Below, one piece after another: positions 7,334 to 12,694 of a stretch of DNA of 12,694 bases. Both the position numbers and the translations under genes were made by a program. Source of the DNA: Collinsella sp. (GTDB lineage Bacteria; Actinomycetota; Coriobacteriia; Coriobacteriales; Coriobacteriaceae). The DNA lies in the NCBI GenBank assembly GCA_014871605.1, contig WGSQ01000039.1:1-12694 (forward strand). Reading direction: 5' to 3'. The first letter of the stretch is position 1, and each line of letters starts with the position of its first letter. The notes beneath the pieces are model-generated. The model did not search any database. It was not told the DNA's origin and was given only the letters and a program-made list of their open reading frames with translations.

Positions 7334-7454
7334 GTTCCGAGGGCTTTGGTATTTGGTCGCCTGCTCGGGCAGTCCTGCTCGCACGGAGAGCACATTAAGT
7401 GCTCTCCGGCTCGTGCGGAACTCGCGACCGACCAGATACCAAAGCCCTCGGAAC
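7334..7454. repeat. 121-bp nested palindromic element
   Basis: The outer arms GTTCCGAGGGCTTTGGTAT (7334-7352) and their exact reverse complement (7436-7454) pair over 19 bp. Next inward, TTGGTCGC faces GCGACCGACCAG, apparently differing by a 4-base GGTC duplication. At the centre CGGAGAGCAC (7384-7393), loop ATTAA and GTGCTCTCCG (7399-7408) form a perfect 10-bp hairpin. The whole could fold as one long interrupted stem in DNA or RNA. It occupies the space between metK and the serine dehydratase gene, about 56 bases upstream of the latter's start codon. No coding potential or obvious target-site duplication is visible. It looks like a dispersed MITE-type repeat. A leader RNA is the alternative. 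Confidence 0.75.
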
Positions 7455-7550
7455 TTAGGATACATGGTTGGAGTCGCTCTGCTGCGAAATTTATCGGCCT
7501 ATGACCTATTCCATGTCCCAGGTCGGCTCATCTTCACCACCTTTAAATAA
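7455..7550. other. Remaining spacer between palindrome and metK terminator
   Basis: The metK to serine dehydratase gap spans 7279-7621 (343 bases). Apart from the hairpin, the large palindrome and the metK terminator listed separately, the only other substantial stretch is this one. A promoter for the serine dehydratase gene should lie here or inside the palindrome, but I see no pair of boxes good enough to name. No small open frame with a ribosome-binding site stands out. Confidence 0.35.
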
Positions 7551-7584
7551 AAAAGAAGTACCGGTTGGAGCCGGTACTTCTTTT
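7551..7584 (-). terminator. Strong intrinsic terminator of metK
   Basis: AAAAGAAGTACCGG (7551-7564) and CCGGTACTTCTTTT (7571-7584) form a perfect 14-bp stem with a 6-base loop. On the minus strand the stem runs into TTTTTTATTT, a textbook U-run. It begins 37 bases beyond the metK stop codon and is the clearest terminator in the window. It separates metK from the serine dehydratase gene. Confidence 0.93.
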
Positions 7585-7621
7585 GGTGCGTTGTTTCTTG
7601 GCTGTAGCTTTTGCCATTAGC

Positions 7622-8902
7622 TTACAGGTCGCAGGCTGCTTTGAGTTCTTCGACTCGGTCGGTCTTTTCCCAGGTGAAGTCGGGGTCTTCGCGGCCGAAG
7701 TGACCGTAGGCTGCCGTCTTTTCGTAGATGGGGCGACGCAGGTCTAGGTCGCGGATGATTGCGCCCGGGCGCAGGTCGAAGGTCTTCTCTACGGCTTCAA
7801 CGATCTTGTCCTCGGCAACATGTGCGGTACCGAAGGTGTCGACCATGATTGAGAGGGGCTTGGAAACGCCGATGGCGTAGGCAAGCTCGACTTCGCAGCG
7901 GTCGGCCAGACCGGCGGCGACCACGTTCTTGGCTACCCAGCGCGCGGCATACGCGGCGGAGCGGTCGACCTTGGTGCAGTCCTTGCCGCTAAAGGCACCG
8001 CCGCCGTGACGGCCATAGCCGCCGTAGGTGTCGACGATGATCTTGCGGCCAGTCAGTCCCGTGTCACCCATAGGTCCTCCCACGACAAAGCGACCGGTGG
8101 GGTTCACGTAGATGTCCGCGTTATCCCACGGCATGTTCTCAGCGGCCATGACCGGGGTTATGACGTGTTCAATGAGGTCGGCCTTGATCTTGCCCATGTC
8201 CTCGATCTCGGCGGCGTGCTGCGTGGAGATGACGATGGTCGTGACCTCGACGGGCTTGCCGTCCTCGTAGCGCACGGTGACCTGGGTCTTGCCATCGGGA
8301 CGCAGGTAGGGCAGGGTGCCGTCGTGGCGCACGGCAGCCAGGCGCTCAGCCAGACGGCTTGCCAGGTAGTGCGGCATGGGCATGAGGGTCTTGGTCTCGT
8401 TGGAGGCGTAACCGAACATCATGCCCTGGTCGCCGGCGCCGATCAGGTCGATCGGGTCTGTGGTAGCACCGGTCTGGGTCTCGAATGACTCGTCAACGCC
8501 CTGGGCGATATCGGGCGACTGCTCATGGATGAGGCTCATGACGCCGCAGGTATCGCAGTCAAAACCGAACTTGGCACGGTTGTAGCCAATGCGGCGGATA
8601 ACGCCGCGGGCGATTTCCTGCACGTCGACGTAGGCCTGGGTGCGGATCTCGCCGGCGACGATGACGGTGCCGGTGGTCACGAGGGTCTCGCAGGCGCAGC
8701 GGACGTTCTCCACGTTAGCAGGCACGCCGTTGGGGGCGATGTAGCCCTGCTCCTGGAGCTCTATTTCTTTGGCGAGGATTGCGTCGAGGACGGCGTCGCT
8801 GATCTGGTCAGCGATCTTATCGGGATGACCTTCGGTCACCGACTCCGACGTAAAAACAAAGGACCCGTGTTGTGGCGGGATGGAACGAAGTTCTTCTGAC
8901 AT
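7622..8902 (-). CDS. metK: S-adenosylmethionine synthetase
   Basis: This 426-residue enzyme joins methionine and ATP to give S-adenosylmethionine, releasing phosphate and pyrophosphate. It acts as a cytoplasmic oligomer and supplies methyl groups to the cell. All family signatures are present: the N-terminal SESVTEGHPDKI with H26/D28 for nucleotide and metal, the GAGDQGMMFGYA hexapeptide region (155-166), and the glycine-rich GGGAFSGKD loop (300-308) that holds the triphosphate. DPDFTWEKTD (407-416) is the usual C-terminal motif. At 426 residues it is slightly longer than the roughly 384-residue E. coli enzyme. The start ATG 8902 follows AAAGGA at about 7 bases and begins MSEELRSIPP just ahead of the conserved core. 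The open frame reaches back to 8968, but that extension crosses the leader hairpin and has no ribosome-binding site. It is transcribed alone, divergently from gltX. Confidence 0.97.
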   Translation of the reverse strand: MSEELRSIPPQHGSFVFTSESVTEGHPDKIADQISDAVLDAILAKEIELQEQGYIAPNGVPANVENVRCACETLVTTGTVIVAGEIRTQAYVDVQEIARGVIRRIGYNRAKFGFDCDTCGVMSLIHEQSPDIAQGVDESFETQTGATTDPIDLIGAGDQGMMFGYASNETKTLMPMPHYLASRLAERLAAVRHDGTLPYLRPDGKTQVTVRYEDGKPVEVTTIVISTQHAAEIEDMGKIKADLIEHVITPVMAAENMPWDNADIYVNPTGRFVVGGPMGDTGLTGRKIIVDTYGGYGRHGGGAFSGKDCTKVDRSAAYAARWVAKNVVAAGLADRCEVELAYAIGVSKPLSIMVDTFGTAHVAEDKIVEAVEKTFDLRPGAIIRDLDLRRPIYEKTAAYGHFGREDPDFTWEKTDRVEELKAACDL

Positions 8903-8923
8903 GATTGTCCTTTCAAAACGTGT

Positions 8924-8950
8924 CCCGGCGACCGTTACCATTCCGCCGGG
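8924..8950 (-). promoter_or_regulatory. Hairpin in the metK mRNA leader
   Basis: CCCGGCG (8924-8930) and CGCCGGG (8944-8950) form a perfect 7-bp stem with a 13-base loop, ending 21 bases before the metK start codon. If transcription starts near 8961, the leader is only about 60 bases and this hairpin fills its centre. CCTT at the 5' end of the leader could pair weakly with AAGG of the ribosome-binding site. That layout would suit a short translational SAM switch, but I cannot match it to a known class from sequence alone. Confidence 0.35.
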
Positions 8951-8968
8951 CTCTCTATGCAAGGGCAC

Positions 8969-8974
8969 ATCATA
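8969..8974 (-). promoter_or_regulatory. Candidate -10 box for metK
   Basis: The minus strand reads TATGAT here (consensus TATAAT with one change), about 67 bases before the metK start codon. The bases 17 further upstream read GTGTGA, a poor -35 box. It is the best minus-strand promoter candidate in the metK-gltX gap. Confidence 0.4.
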
Positions 8975-9010
8975 GCGCGTAAATCAAACATTCACACCCT
9001 TTCCGCACCT

Positions 9011-9165
9011 ACTCATTGGGGACAGACTTAAATGACCAACCGGGTGTTCATTGGGTATTCATTGGGGACAGACTTAAATGAACAGCCTTAGACTCTCTTG
9101 TGGCACCTGGGGACACTCCTTGTCAGTCAGCTCCGACTGGTCATTTAAGTCTGTCCCCAATGAGT
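9011..9165. repeat. REP/BIME-like cluster between metK and gltX
   Basis: A 28-base arm at 9011-9038, with core CATTGGGGACAGACTTAAA, has a perfect inverted copy at 9138-9165. A direct third copy of the 22-base core lies at 9060-9081, and a short partial (TTCATTGGG) precedes it at 9048. TGGGGACA also recurs at 9108-9115. The arrangement is a mosaic of one module in both orientations inside a divergent promoter region. GGGGACAGACTT-type modules are, as I recall, typical of REP sequences mobilised by RAYT (IS200/IS605-like Y1) transposases. No transposase is encoded here. The cluster stops about 40 bases before the gltX -10 box. Confidence 0.8.
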
Positions 9166-9203
9166 GGGTCGGTGCCCTTTGTGCGGAGGTTGCATTGTTG
9201 TTT

Positions 9204-9209
9204 TATACT
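9204..9209 (+). promoter_or_regulatory. Candidate -10 box for gltX
   Basis: TATACT stands 40 bases before the gltX start codon and is preceded by a T-rich stretch. The expected -35 position reads GTGCGG, so no good -35 box is seen. It would give a leader of roughly 33 bases, which leaves no room for a T-box or other long leader control. Confidence 0.45.
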
Positions 9210-9249
9210 GATGCGGTTAGACATCCATCCTGCAATCGAGGAGATTTCC

Positions 9250-10725
9250 ATGGCATCAGACGTTCGCGTCCGCTTTGCACCCTCACCCACGGGCAAGCTG
9301 CACATCGGCGGCGCCCGCACCGCTATCTATAACTGGGCTTTTGCCCGCGCAAACGGCGGCACGTTCATCCTGCGCATCGACGACACCGACCCCACCCGTT
9401 CCACCGACGAGAACACGCAGATCATCTTGCGCGCCATGCGTTGGCTGGGCCTGGACTGGGACGAGGGTCCCGAGGTGGGCGGCGACTATGGCCCCTACGC
9501 TCAGACCGAGCGCCTGGACCTGTACAAGCAGGCCGCTCAGAAGCTCTGGGACGAGGGCAAGGCCTATCCCTGCTTCTGCACCAAGGAGCAGCTCGAGGCT
9601 GATCGCAAGGCCGCGCAGGAGCGCAAGGACCCCTTCCAGGGCTATCAGCGCCGCTGCCGCGATCTTGATCCCGAGGAGGCACGCCGCCGCATCGAGGCCG
9701 GCGAGCCCTACGTCCTGCGCATCAAGGTGCCCGAGGACCGCGGGGACGTCGTCATCCACGATGCCGTCCACGGCGAGGTGACCTTCGACGCCAAGGAGCT
9801 CGACGACTTTGTCATCTTCCGCTCCGATGGCACGCCCACGTACAACTTCGCGACCGTCGTCGACGACGCCATGATGAAGATCACCCATGTCATCCGCGGC
9901 GACGACCACCTGTCCAACACCCCGCGCCAGGTCATGGTCTACGAGGCCCTCGGCGCGCCCGTGCCCACGTTCGCCCACATCTCCATGATCTTGGGCGCCG
10001 ACGGCAAGAAGCTCTCCAAGCGCCACGGCGCCACCTCGGTGGAGGAGTACCGCGACGCCGGCTACCTGCCCGACGCCTTTGTCAACTATCTGGCGCTGCT
10101 CGGCTGGTCGCTCGACGGCGAGACCACGATCATCCCGCGCGATGTCCTGGCCAGCAAGTTCTCGCTCGACCGCATTTCCAAGAACCCGGCGACCTTCGAC
10201 CCCAAAAAGCTCGACTGGGTCAATGCCGAGTACATCAACGGCATGTCTGATGCTCAGTTTGCCGACGAGATCATGGTCCCCGAGCTGCACGAGGCGGGTC
10301 TCATCGAGGGTAACGTCGAGTACGGCGAGGACTGGATTGATGCGCTTGCCGCCATCGTCAAGCCGCGCACCAAGATGCCGGCCGACGCCGTGGCCGTCGC
10401 CGCCCCCATCTTTGCCACGGCTGAGACGCTCGAGTATGACGAGAAATCCGTAAACAAGGGCCTGGCCAAGGAGGGCATGGGTGCCATTCTAGATGCCGCC
10501 AAGGCCGCGCTCGAGGGTGTGGACGAGTGGACGGCTGCCAACATCGACGCCGCGCTTGAGCCGCTGCCCGAGCAGATGGACCTCAAGAAGCGCGTGGTGT
10601 TCCAGGCCGTGCGTGTTGCCGTCTGCGGCAACATGGTGAGCCCTCCGCTGGGCGAGACCATGGCGCTCGTCGGCCGCGACGACTGCCTGGCGCGCATCGA
10701 CCGCGCCCGCACGATGGCGCTGTAA
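9250..10725 (+). CDS. gltX: Glutamyl-tRNA synthetase
   Basis: This 491-residue class I synthetase charges tRNA-Glu with glutamate in the cytoplasm. The catalytic signatures are clear: HIGG (18-21) in PSPTGKLHIGGARTA and KLSKR (254-258) in GADGKKLSKRHG. FVIFRSDGTPTYNFATVVDD (187-206) is the conserved Rossmann-fold segment of the GluRS family. CFC (108-110) and C136 form a partial zinc-site pattern in the connecting insert. The C-terminal half (about 320-491) is the helical anticodon-binding region. ATG 9250 follows GAGGAG with 6-base spacing and starts MASDVRVRFAPSPTG. An in-frame upstream start at 9100 would code through the repeat cluster and was rejected. Actinomycetota usually lack GlnRS, so the enzyme may also charge tRNA-Gln for GatCAB; that is inference. 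The terminator just beyond suggests a single-gene unit. Confidence 0.97.
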   Translation: MASDVRVRFAPSPTGKLHIGGARTAIYNWAFARANGGTFILRIDDTDPTRSTDENTQIILRAMRWLGLDWDEGPEVGGDYGPYAQTERLDLYKQAAQKLWDEGKAYPCFCTKEQLEADRKAAQERKDPFQGYQRRCRDLDPEEARRRIEAGEPYVLRIKVPEDRGDVVIHDAVHGEVTFDAKELDDFVIFRSDGTPTYNFATVVDDAMMKITHVIRGDDHLSNTPRQVMVYEALGAPVPTFAHISMILGADGKKLSKRHGATSVEEYRDAGYLPDAFVNYLALLGWSLDGETTIIPRDVLASKFSLDRISKNPATFDPKKLDWVNAEYINGMSDAQFADEIMVPELHEAGLIEGNVEYGEDWIDALAAIVKPRTKMPADAVAVAAPIFATAETLEYDEKSVNKGLAKEGMGAILDAAKAALEGVDEWTAANIDAALEPLPEQMDLKKRVVFQAVRVAVCGNMVSPPLGETMALVGRDDCLARIDRARTMAL

Positions 10726-10750
10726 TCGCTGCGCAAACGTTTGTATCCGA

Positions 10751-10780
10751 GCCCCGTTCACCCGAGCGGGGCCCTTGTTT
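10751..10780 (+). terminator. Intrinsic terminator of gltX
   Basis: GCCCCGTTC (10751-10759) pairs with GAGCGGGGC (10764-10772) across a 4-base ACCC loop: a 9-bp stem with one G-U pair. CCTTGTTTCT follows, a modest U-run. It starts 26 bases after the gltX stop codon. Confidence 0.8.
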
Positions 10781-10801
10781 CTGTACCGATGAGTGGGTTG
10801 C

Positions 10802-10903
10802 TGGGACAAAATAATCAGTAGTGTTTGTCCCGTGTTCGAGCGACGCAACAAGCTCGACACTCGTATCGGTCATGGGACAAACACTACTGATTATTTTGTC
10901 CCA
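10802..10903. repeat. 102-bp element with perfect 30-bp inverted ends
   Basis: The arm at 10802-10831 (beginning TGGGACAAAATAATCAGT and ending TTTGTCCC) is repeated exactly in inverse at 10874-10903, with a 42-base middle. Each arm is itself a small palindrome (GGGACAAA facing TTTGTCCC), and the middle carries a third hairpin (GTGTTCGAGC at 10832 facing GCTCGACAC at 10851, one bulge). The element lies between the gltX terminator and the priA ribosome-binding site. It has MITE/REP form with no coding capacity. The same GGGACA/TGTCCC core appears in the hairpin at 5631-5652 and the cluster at 9011-9165. Confidence 0.85.
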
Positions 10904-10935
10904 CCCCCTTCAGGTCCGTTCGTTAGAGGCGGTGT

Positions 10936-12694
10936 ATGGCTCAACAACTGTCGCTGTTTGGTTCGCCGGAACCGGAGGAGACTCCGGCGGCGCCGGCATC
11001 CGCTGCTGCCCCGGCCAAGCCCGAGCCTACGCCTGACCCCATCGCCGCCTATGCGAGCGTGGTTCTCGACATCCCGACGCGTGCGCTGTCCGAGCCGTTT
11101 GCCTATGGCATTCCTCAACCCCTTGCTAGCGACGCGCAGATCGGATCCACGGTCCTGGTCCATTTTGGCAACCGTGCTGCCGCAGGCTACATCGTCGACA
11201 TTGCGCCCGAGCTGGGCGATCTGCAGGGCAACAGCGCGCTCGACCCCGCGCGCATTAAAGCCGTCGAAGCCATCCTCAGCAAGCCGCTCTTTACCGCAGA
11301 GGCCGCCCGCATCGCGCGTTGGATGAGCCGCGAATATGTTGCGACGCTTTCCGAGTGTCTGCGCCTGTTCTTGCCCCCGGGTGGAAGCCCGCGTGTGGTC
11401 AAGGGTGACGACGGCGTGTGGACGGTTGAGCGCCCCGCTGTTAAACCCATCCAAAACCGCTGGGTCATGCTCACGCCCGAGGGTTTCGACTATACGCCGC
11501 CCAAGACTGCAGTTCGCCAGCGCCAACTCATCGAGGCGCTCCAGTGTGGACCGGTCACGACGCGTGATCTCAACCTTCTCTATAACAGCATGTCGGCGAC
11601 CATCAAGGCGCTCGAAAAACGCGGCGTCGTGGTGGTTGAAGAGCGCCGCGCCTGGCGTGGATGCAGCGAGCAGACCACGCTGTCCTCGGCAAGCGGCAAG
11701 GCGCCGGTCTCCCTTACCAACGGCCAGCAACAGGCACTCGCTCAGATTGAGCTCGCCCGCCTTGACGCCCACGGCGACGTGGTTCTTGTCGACGGCGTCA
11801 CCGGCTCCGGCAAAACCGAGGTTTACCTTTCGGCGATTGAGCGCGTGCTCGCGGCCGGCCGCTCGGCCTGCGTGCTGGTGCCCGAGATCTCGCTGACGGC
11901 CCAGACCGTCGGCCGCTTTCGCTCGCGCTTTGGCGAGACGGTCGCCGTGTTCCATTCGCGTCTTTCGGCCGGCGAGCGCCTGGACCAGTGGGATATGGTC
12001 GCCAGCGGTGCGGCCCGCGTGGTCGTCGGCGCCCGCTCGGCGCTCTTTTGCCCGCTTGACGACCCGGGCCTCATCATCATCGACGAGGAGCACGAGACCA
12101 GTTACAAGCAGGGCTCCAGTCCGCGCTACCACGCGCGCGAGGTAGCGGCCGAGATGGCGCGGCGCTACCGCTGCCCGCTCGTGTTGGGCTCCGCCACGCC
12201 TTCTGCCGAGGCTCTCGACCGCTGCCGCCGCGGCACGTATAACGGTGCCGCCTGGACGCGCGTCGAGATGCCCGAGCGCCCGGGACACGCCGTGCTGCCT
12301 ACAGTCCGCATTGCCGACCTGCGCCGCGAGTTCGCGCACGGTAGCCGCTCCATGTTCTCTAAACCTCTGATGGAAGGCCTGGAGCGTGTGGTCGAGCGCC
12401 GCGAAAAGGCCGTGTTGCTGCACAACCGGCGTGGCTTTGCGCCGTTCTTGATGTGCCGCGAGTGCGGATGTGTCCCCACGTGCAACCACTGCTCCACCGC
12501 GCTCACGTACCACGAGCGCACGCACACGCTGCAGTGTCACACCTGCGGTTCGTCTTGGCGCGTGCAGCCGTATCCCGCGCCCACGAGCCGTTGCCCCAAA
12601 TGTGGCAGTCGCTACCTGGCAAAAATGGGTATGGGCACTCAGCAGATCGAGGACGCACTGCACCAGATGCTTCCCGAGGACGTCGCCATTATTC
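10936..12694 (+). CDS. priA: Primosomal protein N' (replication-restart helicase PriA), 3' truncated
   Basis: The first 586 residues are present; the frame runs off the window. PriA is a 3'-to-5' superfamily 2 helicase that recognises stalled forks and starts replisome reloading. Domains in order: a short N-terminal peptide MAQQLSLFG and an Ala/Pro/Glu-rich linker (about 10-36); the 3'-DNA-binding domain (about 40-140); a winged-helix region (about 190-240); then the helicase core with Walker A GVTGSGKT (287-294) and DEEH box (383-386). The zinc-binding insert has cysteine pairs C507/C510, C516/C519, C534/C537 and C553/C556. GMGTQQIEDAL near the end matches the usual GTE.VE motif. About 150-200 residues should follow. 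Start ATG 10936 has a weak site (AGAGG, 6-base spacing). No good promoter is visible; readthrough from gltX or a promoter within the repeat is possible. QLSLF at residues 4-8 matches the sliding-clamp-binding consensus. Confidence 0.95.
   Translation, partial: MAQQLSLFGSPEPEETPAAPASAAAPAKPEPTPDPIAAYASVVLDIPTRALSEPFAYGIPQPLASDAQIGSTVLVHFGNRAAAGYIVDIAPELGDLQGNSALDPARIKAVEAILSKPLFTAEAARIARWMSREYVATLSECLRLFLPPGGSPRVVKGDDGVWTVERPAVKPIQNRWVMLTPEGFDYTPPKTAVRQRQLIEALQCGPVTTRDLNLLYNSMSATIKALEKRGVVVVEERRAWRGCSEQTTLSSASGKAPVSLTNGQQQALAQIELARLDAHGDVVLVDGVTGSGKTEVYLSAIERVLAAGRSACVLVPEISLTAQTVGRFRSRFGETVAVFHSRLSAGERLDQWDMVASGAARVVVGARSALFCPLDDPGLIIIDEEHETSYKQGSSPRYHAREVAAEMARRYRCPLVLGSATPSAEALDRCRRGTYNGAAWTRVEMPERPGHAVLPTVRIADLRREFAHGSRSMFSKPLMEGLERVVERREKAVLLHNRRGFAPFLMCRECGCVPTCNHCSTALTYHERTHTLQCHTCGSSWRVQPYPAPTSRCPKCGSRYLAKMGMGTQQIEDALHQMLPEDVAII

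Noticed and set aside
7279..7395. A 39-codon N-terminal extension of serine dehydratase
   Set aside because: It is encoded by palindromic non-coding repeat sequence and has no ribosome-binding site; ATG 7278 has AGGAG.
7279..7621. A retron or other reverse-transcriptase-linked structured RNA
   Set aside because: The palindrome is elaborate but there is no reverse transcriptase or effector gene in the window.
9011..9165. A small CRISPR array or phage att sites
   Set aside because: The repeats occur in both orientations with unequal spacing and number only three, with no cas or integrase gene nearby.
9100..9249. An N-terminal extension of gltX by 50 codons
   Set aside because: It would translate through the REP-like cluster and the -10 box; ATG 9250 has a good GAGGAG site and begins at the usual GluRS N-terminus.
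9210..9249. A T-box or other long leader controlling gltX
   Set aside because: The likely leader is only about 30-40 bases and no specifier or antiterminator structure is present.
9283..10290. A 335-codon open frame on the minus strand opposite gltX
   Set aside because: It is antisense to the HIGG and KLSKR signature regions and lacks a start site or domain.
10891..12663. A 590-codon open frame on the minus strand opposite priA
   Set aside because: It is an antisense frame kept open by high GC at third positions. The plus-strand frame has complete PriA motifs; the opposite product is low-complexity and Arg/Ala/His-rich with no recognisable domain or ribosome-binding site.

Overview
The window is high-GC, densely coded DNA that looks like a chromosome of the class Coriobacteriia (Actinomycetota), most probably Collinsella. 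This is inferred from codon use, from the single-chain ACT-type L-serine dehydratase, and from intergenic repeats carrying GGGACA/TGTCCC cores of a kind I associate with this group. I could not test the assignment by search. There are seven intact or window-truncated genes, one clear pseudogene, one insertion-sequence scar, and several long palindromic repeats between genes. I found no tRNA, rRNA, CRISPR or phage genes.

Layout from left to right. Bases 1-235 hold a degenerate remnant of an IS21-type transposase (istA), abutted by a 77-bp element with inverted-repeat ends. Bases 236-3655 (minus strand) are a three-gene MacAB/YknXYZ-like export operon: membrane-fusion adaptor, ATPase, permease. 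The start and stop codons of the three genes overlap (TAATG and ATGA). The adaptor, first in the operon, is broken twice: an in-frame TAA at codon 52 and a one-base frameshift near base 2500. Bases 3788-5521 (minus) encode a membrane-anchored L,D-transpeptidase (YkuD family). Bases 5671-7278 (minus) encode an iron-sulfur L-serine dehydratase. Bases 7622-8902 (minus) encode S-adenosylmethionine synthetase, followed by a very strong intrinsic terminator. Bases 9250-10725 (plus) encode glutamyl-tRNA synthetase, divergent from metK. Bases 10936 to the end (plus) encode the first 586 residues of the primosomal helicase PriA.

Functionally this is a housekeeping neighbourhood: amino-acid catabolism, methyl-donor synthesis, tRNA charging, replication restart and cell-wall cross-linking, next to a decaying export operon. 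No defence or biosynthetic system is visible.

The points most worth a second look are: the doubly disrupted adaptor beside intact partner genes; a consensus sliding-clamp-binding peptide (QLSLF) at the extreme N-terminus of PriA; and a set of different long palindromes in successive intergenic gaps, several sharing a GGGACA core, which look like REP/MITE-type dispersed elements.
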